DNA from: Polynucleobacter sp. HIN11 | GTDB lineage: Bacteria; Pseudomonadota; Gammaproteobacteria; Burkholderiales; Burkholderiaceae | Assembly (NCBI RefSeq): GCF_030297675.1 | Contig: NZ_AP028142.1 | Location: forward strand, 930,001 to 994,000 | DNA length: 64,000 nt | Direction: 5' to 3' | Part shown: positions 37,186 through 46,714 of the stretch, in pieces | Layout of the letters: each line of letters starts with the position of its first letter | Position numbering within the stretch: position 1 is the first letter of the stretch | Program-made: the position numbers and the translations under genes | The notes under the pieces: generated by a model | What the model saw: the letters and a program-made list of their open reading frames with translations, nothing else | Database searches by the model: none | What the model was told of the DNA's origin: nothing

Positions 37186-38361
37186 CTAGGCACGTGATTT
37201 TAGTTCCCAGCCAGTGCCCTGCTTAACGAGCTCGCGTTGGCACTCAAACTCCTCAGAATGTGCGTCATCCCCTTTGTGAACCTGGATCACCACCTCACCC
37301 TCGGCGCGTAACTCTGCAATGCGACGGTTTAAAGCAGGGTCGTCCGACCATGGCGCCAGAATAGCCTGGCGCTTGATGGAAATCGTCGATAGGTCGGCCA
37401 GCGTGAGCAGGTCAAGAGAGAACCCCGTAGCCGGACGTGAGCGACCAAAGGCTTGACCCACATGGTCATAGCGCCCACCTCGCGCAATCGGCTGAGGTAA
37501 ACCATCGACATAGGCCGCAAACATCACACCGCTGTGGTACTGATAGCCACGCAAGTCCGCCAGATCAAGTGAGAGCTCGAGTTGATCGGATAAGCGACTG
37601 ATCGCCTCAATCAAACGCTCTAGGTCTTTGAGAGATTGCTCAATCAGAGACTGACTGGGCAAGGCCAAGGGGCCAGAACGGGCATTGGCCAAGACCTCGG
37701 CACATGCTCCATTGAGTTGCAATAATGCCAATAAAGGCTTGCTAATCGAGGGAGCAAACTGGCTCACCCATTGAGCGAGACTCGGCCGGTCTTTCGTTTG
37801 TAATAAGGTGTAGAGGGTCTCGGTATCAGCATGACTCAATACTAAATTCCCCAAGATTCCTTTGAGAACGCCGGCATGTGAGAGATCCAAATAGATCTTG
37901 CCAATGCCAGCTTGGCTAAGTGTTTTCAGAAGGAGTTGGATTGCCTCGAGATCAGCTTCCCATCCGGAATGCCCATAAATCTCGGCACCCAATTGCAACT
38001 CTTCACGCGAGGTCGAGCCTGGTGGTGTGCGCACCCGCGCCACCGACCCTGCGTAGCACAGACGGGTTACGCCTTCGCGATTGAGAAGGTGCGCATCAAT
38101 GCGCGCTACTTGAGGTGTGATGTCGGCACGCAAGCCTAAGGTGCGGCCCGAGAGCTGATCAACTAGCTTGAAGGTCTGCAAATTAAGATCAGATCCCGTC
38201 CCAGTTAAGAGCGAATCCAAGAACTCCAATAACGGCGGACTAACGAGCTCATAGCCATAGGATTGATACAGATCGAGCGAGCGGCGCCGCAACTCCTCGA
38301 TCTTACGAGCCCGGGCTGGCAATACATCAGCAATATCCTCGGGCAATAACCAACGGTTCAT
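37186..38361 (-). CDS. hisZ: ATP phosphoribosyltransferase regulatory subunit HisZ
   Basis: Catalytically inactive paralogue of histidyl-tRNA synthetase that partners the short form of HisG in the first step of histidine synthesis. The class II synthetase fold is visible (LPARARKIEELRRR, LRADITPQVARIDAH, and ARGGRYDHVG), but the length of 391 without an anticodon-binding domain fits HisZ. True hisS is separately encoded at 45428-46714. Its presence predicts a short-form hisG elsewhere. Confidence 0.94.
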   Translation of the reverse strand: MNRWLLPEDIADVLPARARKIEELRRRSLDLYQSYGYELVSPPLLEFLDSLLTGTGSDLNLQTFKLVDQLSGRTLGLRADITPQVARIDAHLLNREGVTRLCYAGSVARVRTPPGSTSREELQLGAEIYGHSGWEADLEAIQLLLKTLSQAGIGKIYLDLSHAGVLKGILGNLVLSHADTETLYTLLQTKDRPSLAQWVSQFAPSISKPLLALLQLNGACAEVLANARSGPLALPSQSLIEQSLKDLERLIEAISRLSDQLELSLDLADLRGYQYHSGVMFAAYVDGLPQPIARGGRYDHVGQAFGRSRPATGFSLDLLTLADLSTISIKRQAILAPWSDDPALNRRIAELRAEGEVVIQVHKGDDAHSEEFECQRELVKQGTGWELKSRA

Positions 38362-38372
38362 GGTGAACTCGA

Positions 38373-39242
38373 TTAGTTCTTCTTCTGCATGAACCGGAAG
38401 AAGTCGTTACTCGGCTCGATCACCATCACGTCTTTCTTATCCTTGAACGAATTGCGATACGCCTCAAGGCTGCGATAGAACTGAGCAAACTGCGGGTCAC
38501 GGTTAAATGCATCTGCGTATAAAGCGGTGGCACGCGCATCGCCTGCTCCCTTAATGCGCTGGGCATCACGATAGGCCTCTGCCAAGATCACATCGCGCTG
38601 ACGCTCCGCATTCGCCCGAATCTTATCGGACTCTGCCGCACCAGTGGATCGCAACTCATTCGCAACGCGCTTACGCTCGGCTTCCATTCGGCGATAAACC
38701 GAATCGCTAATCTCGGCCAGGAGGTCAATCCGCTTGAGACGAACGTCGACGATCTCAATACCAATGGCTTTGGCATCGTCCTCCACTTTTTTCTGGATGC
38801 CCTGCATCACCTGATCACGCTGCTCAGAAATAATCTCGCGGATGGTGCGTTTAGTGAACTCTTCGTTCAATGCCGACCGAATGAGCTGATTCATACGATC
38901 CGTTGCTAAACGCTCATCGCCACGGAAACTCACGAAGAACTTAAGCGGGTCGATAATGCGCCATTTCACATACGAATCCACCAAGAGGTTTTTCTTCTCA
39001 GCAGTAATGAAGCGCTCAGCATCGGGATTATCAATCGTCATGATGCGACGATCAAAAAAGATGACGTTTTGGAATGGCGCAGGAAGTTTGAACTGCAGAC
39101 CTGGCTCTTCAATTACTCGTACGATCTGACCGAAGGCAAACACCACCGCAAACTTGCGTTGATCCACTACAAAGATGCAAGAACTAATCAAATAAAACGC
39201 AACGATTAGACCCAGAATAAGACCAAGGAGACGATTAGGCAT
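38373..39242 (-). CDS. hflC: HflC, SPFH protease modulator subunit
   Basis: Membrane partner of HflK that controls FtsH. One N-terminal membrane anchor (about 5-25, LLGLILGLIVAFYLISSC) is followed by a prohibitin/SPFH domain and a coiled-coil rich in Glu, Arg and Ala (ERQRDVILAEAYRDAQRIKG). Its 289 residues are normal. It lies 20 bases after hflK and before hisZ in one transcription unit. Confidence 0.95.
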   Translation of the reverse strand: MPNRLLGLILGLIVAFYLISSCIFVVDQRKFAVVFAFGQIVRVIEEPGLQFKLPAPFQNVIFFDRRIMTIDNPDAERFITAEKKNLLVDSYVKWRIIDPLKFFVSFRGDERLATDRMNQLIRSALNEEFTKRTIREIISEQRDQVMQGIQKKVEDDAKAIGIEIVDVRLKRIDLLAEISDSVYRRMEAERKRVANELRSTGAAESDKIRANAERQRDVILAEAYRDAQRIKGAGDARATALYADAFNRDPQFAQFYRSLEAYRNSFKDKKDVMVIEPSNDFFRFMQKKN

Positions 39243-39262
39243 GATAACTTTTTCCTCGATTC

Positions 39263-40669
39263 TTAACGTTCACGACTACGCAAGCCCTCACGACGCTCTG
39301 GAGCGCGCTCTGCGGGCGAAGGGGATGCATTGGGGGCAGGAGCGGAGATGGCATTCGGTGATACAACACCAGGCAGCGTGGCGCCCTGCACTTGGGCAGC
39401 TTGCTGTGCCTCGGTGGTTACCTGATTAATGATTTTGTCGAGCGGTAGATACAACAAGCTATTGCTCTTGGTGGTATCCACCAAGACCTTCGAGACGTTG
39501 TTATAGATTTCCTTCATGGTGTCGATGTACATCCGATCGCGGGTCACCTGTGGAGCCTTCGCGTACTCACTGTAAATTTGTTTAAAGCGCAAGGCATCAC
39601 CTTCAGCCATCGCCGAGACTCTGGCTCGATAACCCTCAGCCTCTTGAATCAGACGAGCTGCAGTACCTTTGGCGCGCGGCAGGATGTCATTCGCATAGGC
39701 CTCACCCTCGCTCTTGAGACGCTCTCGGTCTTGGCTGGCTTTCACTGCATCATCAAACGCGGCCTGAACTTGCTCAGGCGGTTGTACGTTTTGCACGGTT
39801 ACGCTGGTCACAAAGATACCGGTTTTGTAACTATCCAAAATAGTTTGGATAGCCAGCGCCAGATCAATCGCAATCTTCTCACGACCTTCATACAGAACCG
39901 TATCCATCTTGCTACGTCCCACAATCTCACGCACCGCGGTCTCAGCGGCTTGAACTACGGCCATGTCTGGATCGCGATTATTAAAGAGGTACTCCATCGG
40001 ATCTTTTAAGCGGTACTGAACTGCAAAACGCACATCAATGATGTTCTCGTCTTCGGTCAACATCGAGGAGTCTTTTTGATTGGTACCCTTAATCATGACC
40101 GAGCGACCGATCTCAACCGAACGAACGGCTGATAAGTTCACGGTCTCGGTTGATTGAATTGGCCAGGGCATCCGCCAGTTAATACCGGGGCGCGCGGTGT
40201 AATCATACTTACCAAAGGTGAGAACGACGCCCGCCTGACCTTCCTGAATCATGAAGAAGCCACTAAAGAGCCATACTAGGGTCACAATCACCAAGGCGCC
40301 CAAACTAGCCGTCTTAGGATTAAAGCCTTCAACATTAAATTGCGGTGGCTTACGACCACCACCACTTGGGGGCTGACCACCGCCCGATGGGCGCTTCTTA
40401 CCGCCAAAGAGATTATTCAACTTGTCATTAAAGTCACGCCAGAGGTCATCTAAATCAGGTGGCCCACTATTAGGACGGCGATTACCTTGAGACTGCCCGA
40501 TTGGATCATTGGGCTGAGCCTGATCACCACCTTCTTTGGGGTCTTTATCCCCTTTGGGTGCTTGGTAATTATTTCCCCAGCCAGGATCATTGACGGAGAA
40601 AAACCCTTTAAAGTAGTCACCTACTTTATGGAGTGTTTGGCGAATAGTTTCGGGTCGAATGGAAATCAA
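39263..40669 (-). CDS. hflK: HflK, SPFH protease modulator subunit
   Basis: Partner of HflC in the FtsH-HflKC assembly. Order: SLNDPGWG-like N-terminal motif (SVNDPGWGNN), a Gly/Pro/Asn-rich cytoplasmic stretch, a membrane segment (about 125-145), the SPFH domain and a helical C-terminus. No ATG or GTG suits; TTG at 40669 is the only usable start before the conserved motif, and it lies 44 bases inside hflX with no Shine-Dalgarno, suggesting translational coupling. Confidence 0.93.
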   Translation of the reverse strand: MISIRPETIRQTLHKVGDYFKGFFSVNDPGWGNNYQAPKGDKDPKEGGDQAQPNDPIGQSQGNRRPNSGPPDLDDLWRDFNDKLNNLFGGKKRPSGGGQPPSGGGRKPPQFNVEGFNPKTASLGALVIVTLVWLFSGFFMIQEGQAGVVLTFGKYDYTARPGINWRMPWPIQSTETVNLSAVRSVEIGRSVMIKGTNQKDSSMLTEDENIIDVRFAVQYRLKDPMEYLFNNRDPDMAVVQAAETAVREIVGRSKMDTVLYEGREKIAIDLALAIQTILDSYKTGIFVTSVTVQNVQPPEQVQAAFDDAVKASQDRERLKSEGEAYANDILPRAKGTAARLIQEAEGYRARVSAMAEGDALRFKQIYSEYAKAPQVTRDRMYIDTMKEIYNNVSKVLVDTTKSNSLLYLPLDKIINQVTTEAQQAAQVQGATLPGVVSPNAISAPAPNASPSPAERAPERREGLRSRER

Positions 40670-41882
40670 AATCAGCGGTTTCTGGTCTATCGGTTAAGGG
40701 TTGGAGCAGATCGCCATGCGCCTTGCGATGTTGGACGTCAGCGTGCTCAACCTTTAGTTTATCAGTCCTGTGCGCAAACTCGCATAGACACTCACGCAGG
40801 AGGTCTAAACCCATACCGGCTTGAGCGGATATAAAGACCCTATAGGGCACTCCATGGATATCACGCTCAATCTGGGGACCCTTCGTAAAGGTCTGTGGCA
40901 TCAAATCAATTTTGTTCATGACCTCTAAGCGGGGAATACCATCCGCCCCAATTTCCTTGAGAACTGCCTCGACTTGGGCCTGCTGTTCCTTCGCAACGGG
41001 GCTGCAGGCGTCGATCACATGCAAGATCAAATCCGCATGCACTGTTTCGTCGAGCGTGGCCCGAAAGGCTTCCACCAATTGATGGGGTAACTCACGAATA
41101 AATCCCACAGTATCAGAAAGGACAATTTGTCGCCCCTCTTCCAAGTGAACCCGTCGAGAGGTGGTATCCAAGGTTGCAAAGAGTTGGTCAGCAGCATACG
41201 TGCCGGCTTTCGTGAGCGCATTAAATAAAGTGGACTTACCGGCATTGGTATACCCCACTAGAGACACCGAGAACACCTCATTGCGAGCGCGTGCCCGACG
41301 TTGAGTGCGCTGCTGACGTTGCAACTTTGCAAGCTCGGCTTCTAAGCGTTTTGCTTTAGTGGCGAGCATGCGGCGATCCAACTCCATCTGGGTCTCACCC
41401 GGGCCACCACGCAGACCAATACCACCCTTTTGACGTTCCAAGTGACTCCAAGCGCGCACTAGCCTTGACATGCGATAGCGCACATTGGCCAACTCCACCT
41501 GAGTCTTACCCAAATGACTCTTCGCGCGTTGGGCAAAAATATCCAGAATCAACCCCGTGCGATCGATCACATGTTTACCGAGATGCCGCTCAAGATTACG
41601 TTGCTGGGTTGGGGAAATCGCGTGATTGACGATCGCGAGTTCAGCATCGTGCTCCTTCATGGCCCGCAGCAATTCATTGGCCTTACCGGAACGGATGAAT
41701 AAGGATGGATCCACACTGCCGCGGCGACCAATCACCGAGGCACTTGGAATGGAGCCCGCACTCTCTGCCAAGAGTGCAAGCTCAGCCATGCTTTCTGGGA
41801 AATCGTCTTTGCCGGTATCAATCCCAACCAATACCGCGCGGACCTCCTCGACTCCGGTGTTATGCAGCTGGAGCGTCCTCAT
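40626..41882 (-). CDS. hflX: Ribosome-associated GTPase HflX
   Basis: GTPase that splits stalled 70S ribosomes. An N-terminal HflX domain (with SGKANELL) and a coiled-coil precede the G domain: G1 GYTNAGKSTLFN, G3 DTVGFIRELP and G4 NKID. Its ATG lies 23 bases inside hfq with AGGG at good spacing, and its C-terminus overlaps hflK by 44 bases. The last residues beyond the G domain are poorly conserved. Confidence 0.95.
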   Translation of the reverse strand: MRTLQLHNTGVEEVRAVLVGIDTGKDDFPESMAELALLAESAGSIPSASVIGRRGSVDPSLFIRSGKANELLRAMKEHDAELAIVNHAISPTQQRNLERHLGKHVIDRTGLILDIFAQRAKSHLGKTQVELANVRYRMSRLVRAWSHLERQKGGIGLRGGPGETQMELDRRMLATKAKRLEAELAKLQRQQRTQRRARARNEVFSVSLVGYTNAGKSTLFNALTKAGTYAADQLFATLDTTSRRVHLEEGRQIVLSDTVGFIRELPHQLVEAFRATLDETVHADLILHVIDACSPVAKEQQAQVEAVLKEIGADGIPRLEVMNKIDLMPQTFTKGPQIERDIHGVPYRVFISAQAGMGLDLLRECLCEFAHRTDKLKVEHADVQHRKAHGDLLQPLTDRPETADFDFHSTRNYSPNTP

Positions 41883-42108
41883 CGTCTGCCCTAAAGCTCA
41901 CAGCTCGGGCGGGTACCACGGTCGATATCGCATGCTTGTAGACCATTTGCGTGACAGTATTGCGCAACAGAATCACGTATTGATCAAATGACTCAACGTT
42001 ACCTTGCAACTTAATTCCGTTTACCAAGTAGATGGATACCGGAATATGCTCTTTACGCAAGGCATTGAGAAAAGGGTCCTGCAGCAACTGGACTTGTTTG
42101 GTATTCAT
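41860..42108 (-). CDS. hfq: RNA chaperone Hfq
   Basis: Sm-like hexamer that pairs small RNAs with mRNAs. Its 82 residues contain the Sm1 motif (QDPFLNALRKEHIPVSIYL) and the Sm2 motif (YKHAISTVVP) intact, with a short acidic C-terminus (DDEDAPAA) as in other betaproteobacteria. AAGGAG precedes the start. The 114 bases between it and der may hold its promoter, but no clear -35/-10 pair is visible. Confidence 0.98.
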   Translation of the reverse strand: MNTKQVQLLQDPFLNALRKEHIPVSIYLVNGIKLQGNVESFDQYVILLRNTVTQMVYKHAISTVVPARAVSFRADDEDAPAA

Positions 42109-42222
42109 ACTGCTCCTTAATCGTTATTTAAGTTAGGGAGTCTTGCTTTTGTATACAACACTGATGTTTTCTATAAGGATATTAACCCTAATTAATGGAT
42201 TTCTGTATTTGTGTGACAAATC

Positions 42223-43581
42223 CTACTTACGGCGTGGTTTTTCATCCTTGACATAAGGGTTTGCCGCAGTCCGAAACTCAATCCGCAAGGGGGTGCCGCG
42301 CAGCTCAAAGATCTCCCGAAAGCGCCCTTCGAGATAGCGTTTGTAGCTATCGGTAATCCCATGCAGTGCACTCCCATGAATAATCACGATTGGGGGGTTC
42401 ATACCACCCTGATGGGCATAGCGAAGTTTGGGTCGACCCTTGGCCACCCGCTTGGGCTGCTGGTGTGCTACTGCATCGATCATGGCGCGGGTCAGTTTGG
42501 GCGTGGAGAGTTTCGCCATCGCAGCTTGATAGGCCTTATCCACATCCTTAAACAGCTCTTTGATCCCAAATCCTTTTTTAGCTGAGATGGGATGCACATT
42601 GGCAAAGTCTAGAAAGCGAAGCTTTTGGGCAATCTCAACCCGAGCACGTTCTTTCACGTAGGCATCAATGCCATCCCATTTATTCACAGCTACTACTAAT
42701 GCGCGCCCTGCTTCCACAATATAGCCAGCAATGTGTGCGTCTTGCTCCGAGATATCCTGTTGGGCATCGAGCATCAAGATCACCACATTGGCATCGTTAA
42801 TTGCTTGCAGAGTTTTGACCACCGAGAACTTTTCGATCGCTTCAAACACCTTGCCACGCCGGCGCAGCCCTGCCGTATCAATTAAGACATAGGATTTGCC
42901 ATTGCGCTCAAACTCGACTTCAATGGCATCGCGCGTGGTGCCGGGTAGATCAAAAGCAATCACCCGATCTTCGCCAAGCAAAGTATTAATGAAGGTGGAC
43001 TTGCCGACATTGGGTCGACCGACCACCGCAATCTTCATGGGTCGCGTGCCATCGGCAACGGCAGCATCATCGGGCTCAGGTTCGGGGATCTGCAGCTGAT
43101 CAAGAGCCTCTTCAATTAAAGCCCGCACTCCATCGCCGTGCGCAGAGGAAATGGGCTCGGGTTGACCAAGACCCAGTTCATGAAAATCAGCGGTGACCAC
43201 GCTAGCTGACATACCCTCGGTCTTATTCACTGCCAAGATCACCGGGCGTCCGGTCTTGCGCAAGAAATCCGCAATCACGCGATCCTGCGGTGCAAGTCCG
43301 AGTCGGCCATCGACTAAAAAGATCACCAGATCCGATTCAGCGACCGCTTGCTTGGTTTGCTTGGCCATCTGGGCCATGATGCCGGTCTTGGCAACGGGCT
43401 CAAAGCCGCCCGTATCAATGCAAATAAATTCACGATCCCCCACTCGACCGTTGCCATAGTGGCGATCGCGCGTGAGTCCAGGAAAATCCGCCACCAAGGC
43501 ATCACGGGATTTGGTTAAGCGATTGAATAAGGTGGATTTGCCGACATTGGGTCGGCCCACGATGGCAATAACGGGTTTCAT
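42223..43581 (-). CDS. der: Ribosome biogenesis GTPase Der (EngA)
   Basis: Double-GTPase needed for 50S subunit assembly. The two G domains are seen with P-loops GRPNVGKS at 9-16 and 188-195, each followed by DTxG and NK(x)D motifs, then a C-terminal KH-like domain rich in basic residues. Length 452. It follows bamB by 12 bases; der-bamB adjacency is conserved in beta- and gammaproteobacteria. Confidence 0.97.
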   Translation of the reverse strand: MKPVIAIVGRPNVGKSTLFNRLTKSRDALVADFPGLTRDRHYGNGRVGDREFICIDTGGFEPVAKTGIMAQMAKQTKQAVAESDLVIFLVDGRLGLAPQDRVIADFLRKTGRPVILAVNKTEGMSASVVTADFHELGLGQPEPISSAHGDGVRALIEEALDQLQIPEPEPDDAAVADGTRPMKIAVVGRPNVGKSTFINTLLGEDRVIAFDLPGTTRDAIEVEFERNGKSYVLIDTAGLRRRGKVFEAIEKFSVVKTLQAINDANVVILMLDAQQDISEQDAHIAGYIVEAGRALVVAVNKWDGIDAYVKERARVEIAQKLRFLDFANVHPISAKKGFGIKELFKDVDKAYQAAMAKLSTPKLTRAMIDAVAHQQPKRVAKGRPKLRYAHQGGMNPPIVIIHGSALHGITDSYKRYLEGRFREIFELRGTPLRIEFRTAANPYVKDEKPRRK

Positions 43582-43593
43582 GAGTAATGGGTC

Positions 43594-44724
43594 TTAACGC
43601 GGGCGATACGCCGCAATCTTGCCACCTTGAGAAGCAATGATGATCACGCCCCCGGCTGCAATCGGTGCTGCTGTGACCGGTGAGCTGTCGTGACGAATAC
43701 GCGAGACCATCTGACCACTATTTTGATTCAGAAGATGCACATAGCCTTGTTTATCACCCATCATCACCACGCGTCCAATCGCCAGTGGCTCACCAACATC
43801 ACGCCAGGTTAACTGGGTGTTCTCCCAAACTTGCACACCATCGCTTGCACGGTAGGCATACACATGGGATTTTTCATTGGCAGCAAACACAAACTCGGTA
43901 CTTTGGGTGGTACCGGTATAGCTTGAGAAGTCCTTCGACCACACTAAATTACCGCTACGCAGTTCTGCGCAACCGATCTTGCCCTGATACGAGACTACGC
44001 AAAGACGCCCTTCTTCTAAGCTGGGTCGACTGGTAACATCATTTAAGCGCTCAATCTCAGAGAAGCCCTTGGGGAAGGAGACGGCCGATTCCCAGATGAG
44101 ACCGCCGTTGGAGAGCGCAAGTGCTCCAAAGCGACCGCCCCCAAATCCAGTCACCACTGCATCATTACCCACCAGGAGCATGCCGTAGCCGACACGCAAC
44201 GACAAAGGAGTCTGTTGTCGCTGATAGATCCAACGCCGCTTACCCGTCGTTGCATCCAGACCAATAAAGCGATGGTCCAGGGTACGTATCACTACCACCC
44301 CCGCCCCCACAATCGGATCGGAGAGCACCTCGCTACCAATCGGGGTCTTCCAAATATTTTTGCCCGACTCATCGTAACCGTAGGCATTGCCTTCCGCGCT
44401 CACCACAACCGTGGTCTTACCATCCGATCCCGGACCAATCGAGAGTTTCTCAGGAACACTAACTTCCCACACCACGCGTCCATTCTGAATATTTAATTTA
44501 CTAAGGGTGCCACGCGCAGATGCCGCAAATACATGATCGCCAGCAACCACGGGGCGGAAGTTCGCGGGTATCGAACTGCCTACATTGGTTGACCAAACCT
44601 CAGCAAGCTCGACTTGATTACTAACATTGACGAGCTCAGCGGGTTTGCGAACTTTAGACGAGCCAGAACAAGCAATCAATGCAAGTGAAAGTGATGCAAT
44701 GAGTCCCCAGCGCAAAACTTGCAC
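43594..44724 (-). CDS. bamB: Outer membrane assembly lipoprotein BamB
   Basis: Part of the BAM complex inserting outer-membrane beta-barrels. Lipoprotein signal with lipobox LIAC (Cys19), then a PQQ-like eight-bladed beta-propeller with repeats such as GRVVWEVSV, GKRRWIYQR and GNLVWSKDF. The start is GTG, overlapping the yfgM stop by one base (TAGTG). Length 376 is normal. Confidence 0.95.
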   Translation of the reverse strand: MQVLRWGLIASLSLALIACSGSSKVRKPAELVNVSNQVELAEVWSTNVGSSIPANFRPVVAGDHVFAASARGTLSKLNIQNGRVVWEVSVPEKLSIGPGSDGKTTVVVSAEGNAYGYDESGKNIWKTPIGSEVLSDPIVGAGVVVIRTLDHRFIGLDATTGKRRWIYQRQQTPLSLRVGYGMLLVGNDAVVTGFGGGRFGALALSNGGLIWESAVSFPKGFSEIERLNDVTSRPSLEEGRLCVVSYQGKIGCAELRSGNLVWSKDFSSYTGTTQSTEFVFAANEKSHVYAYRASDGVQVWENTQLTWRDVGEPLAIGRVVMMGDKQGYVHLLNQNSGQMVSRIRHDSSPVTAAPIAAGGVIIIASQGGKIAAYRPR

Positions 44725-45377
44725 TACATACCCCCTACGGCATCAATCTTCACTTTCAACAAACCACGTGCGTCCTCTGGAAAGGCTTTATCACTTTGCA
44801 TCGCCTTCATCGCCTTGAGGTACTCGGTGCGGGCCTCCGGAATCTTCTTTTGCACCAAATACCAATCGCCACGGCGCTCAATCCATAAAGGCTCAAATCC
44901 TTTGACGGCTTTTTCTTTGAGGAGTTGATCGGCCTCTTTCAGGCTGGCTTCCGTTCCTTGATCAATCAGAAGTCCTAAGAGACGCAATTGGGCCAGCGCC
45001 CGAAACGAATCATCACTCGCTTTATTGGCGGTCCACTTCAAATACGCTTGTGCTTTCGCAGCGTCATTGCTATCCATCGCAATCTTGGCAGCCACGAGGT
45101 TGCCCATGGCAGCATAGGTGGTACCGCCGTATTTCTTTTGCAGATCATCGGCGGCGAGATAGGTTTTATCTTTCTCGTTCTTCGTGACTGCATTAATCAG
45201 GGTCTCGTACAACTTACCCGCATCGGCTGCTTGGCTGCGCTGATACCAGCCCCAAAGATTGAAAGCGGCATAGGCGAGCAATGCCACGGTAATAACACCG
45301 ATGATGTAATTGCCATAGCGGGCCCAAAACGATTTGAGGTTCGCTAGGTTCTCTTGTTCTTCGAGGTCAAGTGCCAT
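44724..45377 (-). CDS. yfgM: YfgM-like periplasmic TPR protein
   Basis: Inner-membrane protein with a single N-terminal membrane segment (about 23-42, YIIGVITVALLAYAAF) and a periplasmic tetratricopeptide-like region; works with PpiD and the Sec translocon in E. coli. The N-terminal LEEQENLANLKSFWARYGN is typical. Its 217 residues sit between hisS and bamB, the conserved location, and it is coupled to bamB. Confidence 0.9.
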   Translation of the reverse strand: MALDLEEQENLANLKSFWARYGNYIIGVITVALLAYAAFNLWGWYQRSQAADAGKLYETLINAVTKNEKDKTYLAADDLQKKYGGTTYAAMGNLVAAKIAMDSNDAAKAQAYLKWTANKASDDSFRALAQLRLLGLLIDQGTEASLKEADQLLKEKAVKGFEPLWIERRGDWYLVQKKIPEARTEYLKAMKAMQSDKAFPEDARGLLKVKIDAVGGM

Positions 45378-45427
45378 TCCAATACTGCTTTCTTCAATTG
45401 TTCAAACGCTTATTTTATGCTTTATGG

Positions 45428-46714
45428 CTAAGAATCCACTAAAGCATCCACCACGGCCACCAATAAGCCAGAGAGTGGCACGGCATGTTGCTCACCGGTG
45501 CCGCGCAGATTTTTTAACTGCGCCTCATCACGGGCAAGCTCATCAGGACCAATAATCAGAGCCAATTGCGCACCGCTGGCATCCGCTTTCTTCATTTGAG
45601 ATTTAAAGCTTGCACTCTGCCCATCGGGTGGGCAATGCAAAATCACATCAATTCCGGCACTACGCAGCGCCTCTGCGGCAATCATGGCTTGCACCAGAGT
45701 TTCGCCGCCTTGATGCAAGACATACACATCGCATACGGGTTCACTAGCGGGAGTACTTTCCGAGATCGCCATCAGATCGAGTACGCGCTCCATACCCATC
45801 GCCCAACCGCAGGCTGGGGCACTTTTACCACCCATCCGCTCCATCAAGGGGTCGTAGCGACCACCGCCGGCGATCGTACCCTGGGCACCCAATGCCTCGG
45901 TGGTCCACTCAAACACGGTCAGGTTGTAATAGTCTAAGCCGCGCACCAGTCGTGGGTTGATCTTAAATGGAATGTTGTTAGCCTTTAGGAGCGTTTGTAC
46001 TGCTTCAAAGTGAGCTAAGGACTCTGAACCCAAAAACTCCAAGAGTTTGGGGGCGCCCTCAATGAGAGCCTGCATTGCTGGATTCTTCGAATCCAAAATC
46101 CGCAGTGGATTGGTTTGTAAACGTCGCTGCGAGTCCTCATCCAATTGTGCGTGGTGTTGCGTAAAGTAATCAACGAGTGCTTGGCGATGCGCAGCGCGTT
46201 CGGGCGCCTCGCCCAGGGAATTGAGCTCCAAACGCACGCCTTGCAAACCCAGTTCATCCCACAGGCGTTGGCCCATCAAGATGATCTCGGCATCAATGTC
46301 TGGTCCTGCAAATCCCAGTGCCTCAATCCCAAATTGATGAAACTGGCGATAGCGTCCACGCTGTGGGCGCTCATGCCGAAACATGGGTCCTGTGTACCAA
46401 AGCCGTTTGGGGCCGTCATAAATTAGATTGTGTTCAATCGTAGCGCGCACGACTGCTGCGGTTCCCTCGGGGCGCAGTGTGAGTTGCTCTCCATTGAGTC
46501 GATCTTCAAAGGAGTACATCTCCTTCTCGACAATATCAGTCACCTCACCGATACCGCGTTGGAATAGTGCGGTGGATTCCACAATGGGTGTCCGAATCTG
46601 TTCATAGCCGTAGGCTCGAGTCAGATCCGCTAAGGTGCGCTCGAGATAAGACCAAGCTGCTGCATCCTTAGGCAGCAGATCGTTCATGCCGCGGATGGCA
46701 TTAATTTTTTGCAT
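45428..46714 (-). CDS. hisS: Histidyl-tRNA synthetase
   Basis: Class II synthetase charging tRNA-His. IRGMNDLLP at the N-terminus, motif 2 region (TLRPEGTAAVVRA, FRHERPQRGRYRQFHQ), the histidine loop (LVRGLDYYNLTVFEW) and an anticodon-binding domain (about 330-428) are all present; length 428. The start overlaps the end of ispG by 14 bases. Confidence 0.97.
   Translation of the reverse strand: MQKINAIRGMNDLLPKDAAAWSYLERTLADLTRAYGYEQIRTPIVESTALFQRGIGEVTDIVEKEMYSFEDRLNGEQLTLRPEGTAAVVRATIEHNLIYDGPKRLWYTGPMFRHERPQRGRYRQFHQFGIEALGFAGPDIDAEIILMGQRLWDELGLQGVRLELNSLGEAPERAAHRQALVDYFTQHHAQLDEDSQRRLQTNPLRILDSKNPAMQALIEGAPKLLEFLGSESLAHFEAVQTLLKANNIPFKINPRLVRGLDYYNLTVFEWTTEALGAQGTIAGGGRYDPLMERMGGKSAPACGWAMGMERVLDLMAISESTPASEPVCDVYVLHQGGETLVQAMIAAEALRSAGIDVILHCPPDGQSASFKSQMKKADASGAQLALIIGPDELARDEAQLKNLRGTGEQHAVPLSGLLVAVVDALVDS

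Noticed and set aside
39578..40009. 143-codon plus-strand frame inside hflK
   Set aside because: Antisense shadow of a well conserved gene; no ribosome site.
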